Source of the DNA: an uncultured SAR116 cluster alpha proteobacterium
GTDB taxonomy: Bacteria > Pseudomonadota > Alphaproteobacteria > Puniceispirillales > Puniceispirillaceae
Direction of reading: 5' to 3'
Length of the DNA stretch: 64,000 nucleotides
Assembly (NCBI GenBank): GCA_902596655.1
Contig: CACJUX010000009.1
Span: 1 to 64,000 of the forward strand
Shown here: one piece after another, positions 1 to 8,231 of the stretch
Layout of the letters: every line of letters starts with the position of its first letter
Numbering within the stretch: position 1 is the stretch's first letter
Translations under genes and position numbers: made by a program
Notes under the pieces: generated by a model
The model's input: the letters and a program-made list of their open reading frames with translations, nothing else
Databases searched by the model: none
What the model was told of the DNA's origin: nothing

Positions 1-1
1 A

Positions 2-775
2 ATATTAGGGGTGCGTGCCATCGTGCCGTTGGTAATTTTTTTGGCGATTGTTTTGCTTGTAATACTCCGGGAGAGAATGAAAAACGCCAGCATCACTTAT
101 TATGGTATTTTTCTTGCCGTTACAGGGATGTGTATTTTCAACGTTGGCCTGACTTATGGCCTTGCAAAGCTTGGGGATCAATCTGGAGGTCTAATTGCGG
201 CCGCCTTTACCACGATAAATTCCGTTGAAGCTAGCCCGCTTTACAGTGTTTCGGTTGGTGTAGGTATAGCGGCACTCTTTGCTTGGATACTGGGGTTGGG
301 TGCCACGCTAGCAGAGCCTGCCTTAAATGCGCTGGGTATGACTGTGCAAAACCTAACAAATGGGGCATTTAAAAAATCTATGCTTATGGGTGCTGTCTCC
401 TTCGGAGTTGCCACGGGAATTATGTTGGGGGTTTTGAAATTAATTTTTGATTTCCATATAATGTATATCTTGATTCCTGGCTACACTCTGGGGCTTTTCC
501 TCACTTTGTTGTCCACCGAGGAATTCGTGAATGTTGGATGGGACTCTGCAGGTGTGACAACTGGACCAGTGACTGTGCCTTTAGTGCTTGCAATGGGACT
601 AGGTTTTGGCAACGCACTTGGCTCCACTGAGGGCTTTGGTATATTAGCAGCCGCATCCATTTGTCCTATCGTTGCAGTCTTAACGCTTGGCATTTATGTC
701 CAATTTAAGGTCAAGCGAGAAGAGCAAAACACTGCGCGGGAACTCGCTCAAGTTGAAAACTTGGAAGGGGGTTGA
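2..775 (+). CDS. DUF1538 family membrane protein, 5' truncated by the window edge
   Basis: The reading frame is open through the first bases, so the track's GTG at 11 is probably internal and the gene starts upstream. The visible 257 residues are strongly hydrophobic, with several membrane segments and the glycine-rich stretch LGATLAEPALNALG typical of DUF1538 proteins, which often carry two copies of this domain; only the last copy is seen here. It ends in a short charged cytoplasmic tail. The family has no proven substrate; it is usually described as a putative transporter. The stop codon lies 4 bases before a PII-like gene, and a second PII-like gene and a coiled-coil gene follow, so the four probably form one operon in which PII-like proteins control the membrane protein. 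Family assignment is fairly secure; transport function and regulation are inference. Confidence 0.85.
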   Translation: MLGVRAIVPLVIFLAIVLLVILRERMKNASITYYGIFLAVTGMCIFNVGLTYGLAKLGDQSGGLIAAAFTTINSVEASPLYSVSVGVGIAALFAWILGLGATLAEPALNALGMTVQNLTNGAFKKSMLMGAVSFGVATGIMLGVLKLIFDFHIMYILIPGYTLGLFLTLLSTEEFVNVGWDSAGVTTGPVTVPLVLAMGLGFGNALGSTEGFGILAAASICPIVAVLTLGIYVQFKVKREEQNTARELAQVENLEGG

Positions 776-779
776 GCAA

Positions 780-1139
780 ATGAAACGCACGTTCACTACT
801 TTAACAGAAGCGACTTTGATTACAGCGGTAGTCCAGAGTGGCCTTGGGGAAGTTATCGCTGACGCGTTATTAGAGGTGGGCATTCAGGGCGCAACCCTAC
901 ATTCAGCTATGGGTGTGGGTATAAGGGAGCGGCTCGGGGTAGTAGGTGTCGCAGTTGATGCTGAACGTGATGTGGTAAGCGTTATGGTTTCGAGTGACGA
1001 AGTTAACCGTATATTTGAGCGCGTCTTCCTTGCAGGCAAATTGGATATCCCAGGTATGGGGTTTATGTATGCAACTCCTTTGATGCAAGCTGCCACCTAT
1101 GTTCCACCGGCAATTCTCGCAAAATATGTGGATCGCTGA
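780..1139 (+). CDS. PII-like signal protein (first copy)
   Basis: This encodes 119 residues. The track's ORF begins at 687, but that extension runs inside the DUF1538 gene; the ATG at 780, 4 bases after the DUF1538 stop and preceded by GGAAGGGGG, is the natural start. The pattern is that of a PII ferredoxin-like fold: an N-terminal strand and helix (TLITAVVQSGLGEVIADALL), a T-loop-sized stretch (MGVGIRERLGV), a second strand (VVSVMVSSDEV), then a PII-like carboxy end (PGMGFMYATPL). It lacks the usual GlnB/GlnK T-loop with its modifiable tyrosine, so it is not a canonical GlnB. The stop is followed one base later by a second PII-like gene. Role inferred: sensing a small effector to gate the DUF1538 protein. 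Confidence 0.8.
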   Translation: MKRTFTTLTEATLITAVVQSGLGEVIADALLEVGIQGATLHSAMGVGIRERLGVVGVAVDAERDVVSVMVSSDEVNRIFERVFLAGKLDIPGMGFMYATPLMQAATYVPPAILAKYVDR

Positions 1140-1140
1140 T

Positions 1141-1530
1141 ATGGCAAAGGCTCTGATTGGGACAGAAAAGCAGCGCTTTGAATTTCTGGACTATACTTGG
1201 ATGATTTCCGGTATTTTGTATCAGGGAGGAACAGATACTCTGATTCCAGAATTGATGTCGAGAGGTATTCATGAGGTATATTTTCATAATGTCGCGGGTA
1301 CGCCTATTGGCAAAAAAACTGTATCTGGTGTTGCTGACTCCTTTGACGTAGAGGAGTTTTTTGTCGTTGTTTCTGCTGATCAAGCAGAAAATATTTTTGA
1401 TTTTATTTTTCACTTTTGTGGGTTGGACAAACCAAACATTGGCATGATTAGATTAAACAAACTCAGTCATTCAACACGTTATAGGCTTCCAGAAAATGAT
1501 GCTGTAGAAACTGATTCAGTTGAGGCATGA
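1141..1530 (+). CDS. PII-like signal protein (second copy)
   Basis: This encodes 129 residues from the ATG at 1141, one base after the preceding stop. The track ORF starts at 1099 inside the previous gene. The shape parallels the first copy: a strand-helix unit (GGTDTLIPELMSRGIHEVYF), a loop region (GTPIGKKTVSGVADSF), the strand EEFFVVVSADQAENIFDFIF, and the closing PNIGMIRLNKL. The two copies share layout but little sequence, which suggests a heteromeric pair or two proteins with different ligands rather than a recent duplication. No clear ribosome binding site precedes it, so translation is probably coupled to the upstream gene. The effector and the target are unknown. Confidence 0.75.
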   Translation: MAKALIGTEKQRFEFLDYTWMISGILYQGGTDTLIPELMSRGIHEVYFHNVAGTPIGKKTVSGVADSFDVEEFFVVVSADQAENIFDFIFHFCGLDKPNIGMIRLNKLSHSTRYRLPENDAVETDSVEA

Positions 1531-1554
1531 CCGTTTTAAAGAGTAGGTGACGCT

Positions 1555-2301
1555 ATGACAAAACCAAGTAAACAGGTTGATCTGAATAAAAAAAATATTC
1601 GCAAGAACAAGCGTCATATTTTTGAGCTGGAGTGCCAAGCATCGACAGCCTATGCAGTGTCTATGCTTGTGATTGCAGATATTGAAGAAAATCGCGCTCT
1701 TTTAAGTCGTAACTTCAGTGCCGCGTTCAATGGTAACCGTGCCATTGCTGTGGACAATATTGAGGACTTATATCGTTGTCGTATGCTTATGGTGGATGCC
1801 GTGGAAGCAACGACTGATATTGCACAAAATTTTAAATCCGCGATGGCAAATAAGCTGCGCATTGATCTTCTAGAAAATAAATTCTCTTTAAATGAAAAGT
1901 TACTTGAAGTGGCAAGTCAAATGTCTGCAGTTAATGAGTTGCTTGTATCATTGAATACTTTGGTTGCTGACTTCAACGAAATACTGGCAGATCAAGGTGC
2001 AGAAATGGTATCAGAAAACGCGGAATGGATTGATGGCAAAATCCTCAACACTATCAAATCGGCGAGTTCAGATAGCAATTCAGAACTTGTGAATGATAAT
2101 GCCGGCCGGTTGGAAGCGCTCTTTGAGAAAGCAAATGTTGCAGAACAAGCCGCGAAGACGACATTGCAACAAATAGAGACTGAAACTAAGCAAATTTTGG
2201 ATACAGGTGATGCCATTGCAGATCGACGTGCGAGAATTCAAGCTGAAAGAGAAAAAGTTGTGGCCAACCAAAAGCGTTCCTCTGAGTTGATGTCAAAATA
2301 A
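1555..2301 (+). CDS. Coiled-coil protein of unknown function linked to the DUF1538/PII-like genes
   Basis: This encodes 248 residues, preceded by a GTAGGTGACGCT leader 24 bases after the second PII-like gene. No known domain was recognised. The sequence is almost wholly helical, rich in Ala, Glu, Asn and Lys, with long heptad-like stretches (LLEVASQMSAVNELLVSL; AKTTLQQIETETKQIL) and a basic start. There is no signal peptide or membrane segment, so it is probably cytoplasmic. Its place as the last gene of the operon suggests a scaffold or adaptor for the membrane protein and its PII-like partners, but that is inference only. Confidence 0.75.
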   Translation: MTKPSKQVDLNKKNIRKNKRHIFELECQASTAYAVSMLVIADIEENRALLSRNFSAAFNGNRAIAVDNIEDLYRCRMLMVDAVEATTDIAQNFKSAMANKLRIDLLENKFSLNEKLLEVASQMSAVNELLVSLNTLVADFNEILADQGAEMVSENAEWIDGKILNTIKSASSDSNSELVNDNAGRLEALFEKANVAEQAAKTTLQQIETETKQILDTGDAIADRRARIQAEREKVVANQKRSSELMSK

Positions 2302-2641
2302 AGGGCGATTGGATCTCAGGCTAATACCCTGAATGTCCTAGGTTCTAATTCTACCAATGCAATGATTACATAATCACACCTTAATTATAGGACTTTAAGT
2401 ATAGCCTGCCCCTGCTACCAATATTTCTTAAAACAACATCTAAAGCCTCACAACATTTTGGAGTGTGGGATATTTTTGTGTTCTGTGGCCGGCAGTCATG
2501 GTCCAAATACTCGGAATACAGAGGATTAAAGAAAACGAAAAGCCATCGTCTGAAACGATAGCCGTGTTGTTGGCAGCCAAACGTCTTTTCCGATGTCTTG
2601 CATTAGTGTACTTTGCAAACATCTCAGGTGTTTTGATATAC
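2302..2641. other. Intergenic region between convergent operons, no gene recognised
   Basis: The stretch is AT-rich and lies between the stop of the coiled-coil gene and the stop of the PfkB kinase gene. ORFs on both strands here (2465..2728 on +, 2440..2691 on -) run into the kinase gene, lack a convincing ribosome binding site and resemble no family. No strong terminator hairpin with a T-run was seen. Confidence 0.5.
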
Positions 2642-3583
2642 TCAGCTTTCAAGCTGGTCTCGCCATGGTGGGTTGCACCCCCTTTTTTCACAATTCAGTG
2701 CAGCTGCCTTAGCCGCCTTTTCCAATGATGCTGCCAGCGATCCAGTGTCGGTTTTGCTGAGACTTTGCAGATCACTTCGTCCTGTCTCGATGATCCACGC
2801 GAGAATGCTGGCCATAAAGGTGTCACCTGCGCCAACGGTATCGGTGATGTAATGTGTTTGTGCTGCGGGTACATGTACGTCCCCAGCTTGAACGAAACCG
2901 TGAGAACCATCTGACCCAAGGGTAAGAATAAACAGCGCGGCATTGCAATCAGCCCGGCACTCGGCCAGCGCCTGCTTGAGCGAACGGCCCGGATAGAGCC
3001 AGACAAGATCCTCATTACTCAGCTTCACGATGTCAGCATTTTTCATCATCTGGCGCAACCGCTCAACATAGGCGTCCCGGTCGCTAACAAGCGCCGGCCG
3101 TACATTTGGATCAATTGATGTGAGAATGGTCTTGGCCTTGCATATGTTGAAATGCTGTTTCCACGCCTCGGCGTCTTTCCCGTCAATGAGAGCTAGGCCG
3201 CCAACATGAAAGATGGATGTTTTATCTGGTGATGCGGCGGCCAGCGTCTCTGGGGTTACCTGGCGCTCTGCCGTGTCGTTCCGATAAAAGGCATAGGAGG
3301 GGGCCCCATTGGCATTGACTGACACGAAAGCAAGAGATGTGGGCTGCTGCACCCGCGCACCGGTGATGGTGACATTGCTTTGGAGTAGTCGTTCACTCAG
3401 AAGATCACCAAACCTGTCGGTTGAGATTGGCGTAAGGTAGGAAACATCAACGCCTAGCCTACCCGCCGCCATCGCTACATTGAACGGTCCGCCACCCTCT
3501 GCTGCGATAAATTCTAGCTTGTTGCCATCGTTATCGTCGCTGGCAACAAGATCTATCAGATTTTCACCGCCCACAGTGATCAT
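2642..3583 (-). CDS. PfkB-family carbohydrate kinase, probably fructokinase
   Basis: This is a 313-residue ribokinase-fold sugar kinase that phosphorylates a hexose or related sugar with ATP. Family marks are the N-terminal VGGENLIDL, the sugar-binding GGGPFNVAMAAGRLG, and the carboxy-terminal DTVGAGDTF motif with the catalytic Asp and anion hole. The length is normal. The ATG at 3583 has GGAG 8 bases upstream; the track's GTG at 3592 overlaps that GGAG and is less likely. The gene lies downstream of a FrcK-like kinase on the same strand, so both may act on imported fructose or a similar sugar, feeding the Entner-Doudoroff enzymes farther along. Exact substrate is not settled by sequence. Confidence 0.88.
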   Translation of the reverse strand: MITVGGENLIDLVASDDNDGNKLEFIAAEGGGPFNVAMAAGRLGVDVSYLTPISTDRFGDLLSERLLQSNVTITGARVQQPTSLAFVSVNANGAPSYAFYRNDTAERQVTPETLAAASPDKTSIFHVGGLALIDGKDAEAWKQHFNICKAKTILTSIDPNVRPALVSDRDAYVERLRQMMKNADIVKLSNEDLVWLYPGRSLKQALAECRADCNAALFILTLGSDGSHGFVQAGDVHVPAAQTHYITDTVGAGDTFMASILAWIIETGRSDLQSLSKTDTGSLAASLEKAAKAAALNCEKRGCNPPWRDQLES

Positions 3584-3689
3584 GGCCAACACTCCAAATC
3601 AATGGGCGCTAATGTCACTCTTTTGTAAACCGGTCTAATGCGAAACGTCATTTGGCCCGGCGAAGGTGGCCTATCAGCTTTGCCAACGC

Positions 3690-4322
3690 TCACTGAGACA
3701 TGCTCCATGTGGCTGGCAATGCCTTTTCGACAACGCGCTGGGCATTTACAAGGTCATTCATCTGCGTCCGCTCTCTTGCTTGTTTTGCCGGCATGCCCTG
3801 GTTCAGCCATCGCTGGACCAATCGGGTCTCTAGTATTTCGTCTTGCACATCAAGCCAAATAGAGGCGTCCCATTTATTGGCCAGCTCAGCCCAGCCTGGT
3901 TCATCAAATAAGAGGTAATTGCCTTCGAATAGAAGGACAGATAAATCATCTGGCACAGATTCTCCATTTTCAATGACGCTGTCCAAGCCCCGGTCAAAGG
4001 GAGGAAAGTGTTTCGCCTTGCCAGCCTGCAGAGACTCAATCAGTTTTTCAAAACCGGCTAGATCAAATGTTTCGGGTGCTCCTTTGACCGAAAGCAACCC
4101 CTGCTTAGACAGAGTAGCATTGTCAAGATGAAAGCTATCCATTTGAACGAGGCAGCAGGACGGTCCGATATGCCTTGCCAGAGCTTTGGCGAGAGTGGAT
4201 TTGCCGCTACCCGGTGGGCCAGCTATGGCCACAGTCAAAATCTGTGTGGGTGTCACCAGCGCAGCAATTGCTGCAGTCAATTGGGCAAGATCAGGAATTT
4301 TTAAGGTTTGGGTGGTTGGCAT
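3690..4322 (-). CDS. P-loop nucleoside/sugar kinase-like protein (FrcK/uridine kinase family)
   Basis: This encodes 210 residues. A Walker A loop, AGPPGSGKST, sits near residue 35, followed by QMDSFHLDN and LLFEGNYLLFDEP, which is the pattern of the uridine kinase / pantothenate kinase-like group that includes FrcK, the kinase-like protein of rhizobial fructose ABC-transport operons. The substrate is unknown even for FrcK. Here no transporter gene is adjacent; the neighbour downstream on the same strand is the PfkB kinase, about 100 bases away. The upstream region is shared with the divergent adenylate cyclase gene. The family call is good, the FrcK link is moderate. Confidence 0.8.
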   Translation of the reverse strand: MPTTQTLKIPDLAQLTAAIAALVTPTQILTVAIAGPPGSGKSTLAKALARHIGPSCCLVQMDSFHLDNATLSKQGLLSVKGAPETFDLAGFEKLIESLQAGKAKHFPPFDRGLDSVIENGESVPDDLSVLLFEGNYLLFDEPGWAELANKWDASIWLDVQDEILETRLVQRWLNQGMPAKQARERTQMNDLVNAQRVVEKALPATWSMSQ

Positions 4323-4460
4323 TGCGCCTCTCTACATAACGTCGCGTTTTTGAATACGCTGACACAGCTTGGCCGATGAAGTCATGTTAATTTATAATGG
4401 CTATTGACGTTGGTAACCAAAAATTGTGAACTTTTTGGTGTTTGCTGAAGTAAGTTGAAA

Positions 4461-6638
4461 ATGATCAGGAAAAATCTTTTGATAAATGGTCTGAGGACTA
4501 TCTTCGTTTTTCTTGTCTATCTTCCATTGTTCGCCAGTCAAGCCAGTGCTGCTGATGGTGAATTTTCCGCTCCTGTTTTTGTCATCCCGCAAGGTGGCCC
4601 GACAACTATACCGGCGACCCATCTTGAATTCCTTGAAGGGGCTGATGAGACCGCAGATTTTGAGTTCCTGGAAAAGGCCGATTGGGCTCCAAAACTTGTT
4701 GCGGACCAGTCTCTTGTTAAGGGTTATTGGGTCCGTTTGCGGATCCAGAACACGCTCCCTACGGATGACATTGGGATCAAGCACAATTTCAACAAGGAAA
4801 AGCGGATATTTGCCCGGCACAGCTACGGCGTTGATGAATATCTCTACTGGTTGGGAAGCAGGGATAGCTGGATCGATGAAGGCAGAATTAATTCCCATTA
4901 TCTTGTCAAGATGCCGCAGGGTGAAATCACAACGATCTATAATTTCTTTCGCAGCAAACCCTTTGACAGATATTACAGCAAGGTCGATGGTCTTGATCGG
5001 ATAACAATCGGTGAATGGAATGACATTCGTCTGCTCGAGTTTTTCCGGCTCGGGACCAACCTTGCCGTTGTCGCAATCGCTTCTGCTTTCGGCCTTTATT
5101 ATTTGTTTATGTTCGTGGTAGGGCGTGGAAGTTATCTGTGGCTATCGGCAAGCTTGTTTCAGATTTCTATCCACTGTTGCCTGTATTTGTCACTGTCATC
5201 GGTGATCCAACCGCCGTTGTGGCTAGCCAATGTTGAGATGGATATGGCGTCAACATCACTGCTCTTTGTGTTTCTCCTCCGGTTCTTTAGTGGCTCGCTT
5301 GATTTACGCAGTAATTTTCCGTTTCTTAACCGGGTTTTCCTGGCAGGAAGCGCCTTTTATCTGTTGATGGTGGTTTTGAATGTTGGTTCCTCACTGACCT
5401 ATCCAAGTGCGCCCTATCTTGATCTGGTGGCATATCCCCCCGATCGTGCTGGGCCAGGTATTGTAAAGCTGAGCTATTTGATTCCGCCGTTTTTGCTGCT
5501 ACTGCTTTGTTCTGCGTTATTGTCTTTCGTCTTGTGGCGACGCGGCAGCAATTATGCGAAATTTCTGATGATTTCTTTCTCCCTACCATTCCTTGCTGTG
5601 CCAATTACCGCAGTAACTTATTTTGTTTTTGGGTTTTCATGGCAAGCCTGGATGGTGATTTCGGCTGTTGTGGGCTTTTTGATGTTGGCAATGTTTATTA
5701 CCTTCGGTTTTGCCGTGGCGCAGCAGCTCAATGACATGAAAAATTTTGCGCTAGAACAGCAGATTAGTCTTACAAGGGCCTATCAGCGTTTCGTACCGCC
5801 ACAGTTACTGCAGAATCTTGGCAGGACAAGTATCCTTGACGTTAAGCTGGGTGACCAGGTCAATGTTGAGATGAGTATATTGTTCTCTGACATCAGATCC
5901 TTTACTGCCCTCTCTGAGTCCATGTCTCCGAGCGAGAACTTTGCTTTTATGAATGCCTATCTAAGTCGCATGGGTCCGATCATCAGGAATCGTAACGGCT
6001 ATATCGACAAATTCATGGGTGATGGTGTGATGGCTTTGTTTCCAAATTCGGTGACAGATGCCGTCCTCGCTGCGGTAGAAATGCAGAAGGAACTTTATCG
6101 CTACAACGATCAGCAGAACCGTGCTGGTGCACCACTAATCGATATTGGCGTCGGAATCAACACGGGCCGGATGATGCTTGGAACACTTGGTGAGTCAGAT
6201 CGGATGGAGGGGTCGGTCATCAGCGATGCTGTCAATCTTGCCTCAAGGCTTGAGGCACTTACTAAGCGTTACGGGTCCAAGGTCATTATTTCTGAACATA
6301 CCTGTCAGCAGTTGGACACGGCTAAAATTGCCTGCCGTGAAATCGACAGCGTCGTGGTAAAGGGCAAGGACAGGCCAGTCAGAATTTTTGAAGTGATTGA
6401 TGGGGAACCCCCACAGATTGCCAGATTGAAACGCAATGATCTGGCACAATTCAACAAAGCCATGTCTTTCTATAAAAACCAGAAATTTGCGGAGGCCCGC
6501 GATCTGTTTGCGGTTATTCTAAGACATAGTGAAAATGATAATGTTGCGAGGCTATATGTGGAGCGTTGCGATAGGCTGCTCGAGGAGGGCTTTGACCCCA
6601 AGACATGGGACTGGGTTGAGAGGCTTGAGACAAAGTGA
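4461..6638 (+). CDS. Membrane-bound class III adenylate cyclase
   Basis: This encodes 725 residues from ATG 4461; the track's TTG at 4455 is two codons earlier and less likely. A signal peptide (ending near residue 30, ASQASA) leads to an extracytoplasmic domain of about 160 residues, then a block of about seven membrane segments (roughly 190-420), resembling 7TMR-DISM sensors. A cyclase homology domain follows. FSDIRSFT (near 477) and GDG (near 520) provide the two metal-binding aspartates, DKFMGDG the adenine-selecting lysine and SDAVNLASRLEAL (near 590) the second adenine residue plus catalytic Asn/Arg, so ATP is the likely substrate. The last 90 residues are helical and TPR-like. The stop abuts the next reading frame. 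A cAMP-binding-type protein lies nearby on the other strand. Confidence 0.92.
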   Translation: MIRKNLLINGLRTIFVFLVYLPLFASQASAADGEFSAPVFVIPQGGPTTIPATHLEFLEGADETADFEFLEKADWAPKLVADQSLVKGYWVRLRIQNTLPTDDIGIKHNFNKEKRIFARHSYGVDEYLYWLGSRDSWIDEGRINSHYLVKMPQGEITTIYNFFRSKPFDRYYSKVDGLDRITIGEWNDIRLLEFFRLGTNLAVVAIASAFGLYYLFMFVVGRGSYLWLSASLFQISIHCCLYLSLSSVIQPPLWLANVEMDMASTSLLFVFLLRFFSGSLDLRSNFPFLNRVFLAGSAFYLLMVVLNVGSSLTYPSAPYLDLVAYPPDRAGPGIVKLSYLIPPFLLLLLCSALLSFVLWRRGSNYAKFLMISFSLPFLAVPITAVTYFVFGFSWQAWMVISAVVGFLMLAMFITFGFAVAQQLNDMKNFALEQQISLTRAYQRFVPPQLLQNLGRTSILDVKLGDQVNVEMSILFSDIRSFTALSESMSPSENFAFMNAYLSRMGPIIRNRNGYIDKFMGDGVMALFPNSVTDAVLAAVEMQKELYRYNDQQNRAGAPLIDIGVGINTGRMMLGTLGESDRMEGSVISDAVNLASRLEALTKRYGSKVIISEHTCQQLDTAKIACREIDSVVVKGKDRPVRIFEVIDGEPPQIARLKRNDLAQFNKAMSFYKNQKFAEARDLFAVILRHSENDNVARLYVERCDRLLEEGFDPKTWDWVERLETK

Positions 6639-6674
6639 TTGATACAAAATTGGTTCAGAAAGGTAGTTGAAGTA

Positions 6675-7832
6675 ATGGTGTTTCGACGCAGAAGAAAGAA
6701 AGCAAAGAATTTGCGCCGCGCAACCTTTTTCCTGATAGCTGGCCTGTTTGGATTTTTCTTTCCTTTGTCGGGATGTGAGCAATTCGGTGCATTGCCGTCC
6801 GGCGACAATTATCTGCGAATACAGCAATCTAAAAATTATAACCTGGCCGAGGATAAATTTGTCAATCTGGAGCAGGATGCCGTCCTGTCAGGACCTGGAT
6901 TTTGGGATAATCCGAGGGAGAACTGGAACAATAATTTCTTTTTCAACAATAATCAGACACGGCCTGATAGTCCATTGCCAGAAAGCAAATCTCCATTGCC
7001 CGATGATTTTCATGAAAGTTCGGACACCATAAAATTTGTCTGGCTTGGCCATTCGACGATCCTTCTTTCAATCGGGGGCAACGTGATCCTGTTTGATCCT
7101 ATATTCTCCAACGCGGCGTCACCTTTGAGTTTTGTTGTGAGGCGGTTTCAGCCGCCAGTGATTGACCTTGCATCACTACCAAAAATAGACATTGTCGTGG
7201 TCTCACATGATCATTATGACCATCTTGATATGGAAACAATAAAGCAGTTGCGCGAAGATGACATAAGCTTTGTTGTTCCTTTGGGGTTAGGTGCACATCT
7301 CAAACATTGGGGTGTTTCAGCGGCAAAAATTACCGAGCTCGACTGGTGGGAGAAGACACAGATTAGCGGATTGACTCTGATCTGCGCTCCCTCGCAGCAT
7401 TTTTCCGGGCGCATGGGGCCATACAAGGAAAAGCGATCGCTTTGGGCGTCATGGCTGATAAAATCAATGGACCAATCGGTTTATTTCAGCGGCGATTCCG
7501 GCTATGCTAATCATTACCAGCAGATTGGTGAACGCTATGGATCTGTTGACCTGGTGTTCATGGACTCGGGTCAATACAACACGCGGTGGCAGCATGTACA
7601 TAATATGCCTGAGGAAGCTGTGCAGGCAGTGCTGGATATGGATGGTCAGCTATTGGTTCCCATTCATTGGGGCATGTTCACATTATCAATGCATAATTGG
7701 TTTGAACCACCAGTGCGTGTACTCGCCGAGGCGGCAAAAAAGAATGTGAATGTTCTAACCCCGATGTTGGGGCAGTTTGTTGATGTCTCCAATTTGCCGT
7801 CAAATGAGAAATGGTGGGAACGCGTCAACTAG
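6675..7832 (+). CDS. Metallo-beta-lactamase-fold lipoprotein, NAPE-PLD/UlaG-like
   Basis: This encodes 385 residues from ATG 6675; the track's TTG start at 6639 directly after the cyclase stop is possible but would only add 12 residues. A basic start (FRRRRKKAKNLRR), a hydrophobic stretch and the lipobox LSGC (Cys34) predict a lipoprotein. The hydrolase part has WLGHSTILLSIGG, the zinc-binding SHDHYDHLD (near 180), FSGDSGY and PIHWGMF, typical of N-acyl-phosphatidylethanolamine phospholipase D-like proteins. A phospholipid or N-acyl amide substrate in the envelope is plausible but not shown. It follows the adenylate cyclase by 36 bases and is probably cotranscribed with it. Confidence 0.88.
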   Translation: MVFRRRRKKAKNLRRATFFLIAGLFGFFFPLSGCEQFGALPSGDNYLRIQQSKNYNLAEDKFVNLEQDAVLSGPGFWDNPRENWNNNFFFNNNQTRPDSPLPESKSPLPDDFHESSDTIKFVWLGHSTILLSIGGNVILFDPIFSNAASPLSFVVRRFQPPVIDLASLPKIDIVVVSHDHYDHLDMETIKQLREDDISFVVPLGLGAHLKHWGVSAAKITELDWWEKTQISGLTLICAPSQHFSGRMGPYKEKRSLWASWLIKSMDQSVYFSGDSGYANHYQQIGERYGSVDLVFMDSGQYNTRWQHVHNMPEEAVQAVLDMDGQLLVPIHWGMFTLSMHNWFEPPVRVLAEAAKKNVNVLTPMLGQFVDVSNLPSNEKWWERVN

Positions 7833-7851
7833 CCCTAAAATTTCTGGTGGG

Positions 7852-7869
7852 CCTGAATTAACATTCAGG
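7852..7869. terminator. Short inverted repeat between convergent genes, possible bidirectional terminator
   Basis: CCTGAAT-TAAC-ATTCAGG forms a perfect 7-bp stem with a 4-base loop in the 42-bp gap between the convergent lipoprotein and cyclic-nucleotide-binding genes. There is no long T-run on either side, so termination is uncertain. Confidence 0.4.
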
Positions 7870-7874
7870 GGGCA

Positions 7875-8231
7875 CTATCTGGCTGGTTTCTGGATTTTTC
7901 TCAACCTGTCGGATAAAATTCCAACCACACCGCGGACAAAGATGTTTGACTCATTTAGGTATGTGTTGAACTCGTCTTTCGTCACCGAAATGACATCACA
8001 TTCTGTGAGGCATTTGGCGTCAGCCATACGAAGCTCATCATCAATCACACCCATTTCACCAAAAATCTCGTTTTCACCGATGATAAAATCCGGGTCTTTT
8101 GTATCGTTGGTGGGTAAAAAAATGCCGACGGACCCACGCACAATAAGAAAGACTGTTCCAGCCACATCACCGGCTTTGAAAATCGTTTGGTGTTGTTTCA
8201 ATTTTTGCTTTTGCACCGTTCTGACCCTCAA
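7875..8231 (-). CDS. Single-domain cyclic-nucleotide-binding protein
   Basis: This encodes 118 residues, essentially one cNMP-binding domain. It shows the beta-roll glycines (FKAGDVAGTVFLIVRGSVGIF) and a phosphate-binding-cassette-like segment FGEMGVIDDELRMADAKC. The usual PBC arginine position is occupied within ELRMADA, so ligand binding is likely but not certain. No DNA-binding or other output domain is present. The start is a TTG whose last bases overlap the stop of the upstream metallo-hydrolase gene (TTGA), suggesting translational coupling; a later GTG is an alternative. With an adenylate cyclase 1.2 kb away, a cAMP receptor role is the natural inference. Confidence 0.82.
   Translation of the reverse strand: MRVRTVQKQKLKQHQTIFKAGDVAGTVFLIVRGSVGIFLPTNDTKDPDFIIGENEIFGEMGVIDDELRMADAKCLTECDVISVTKDEFNTYLNESNIFVRGVVGILSDRLRKIQKPAR

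Noticed and set aside
2465-2728. Possible 87-residue protein in the gap before the PfkB kinase
   Set aside because: It runs antisense into the kinase gene, and neither composition nor start site supports it.
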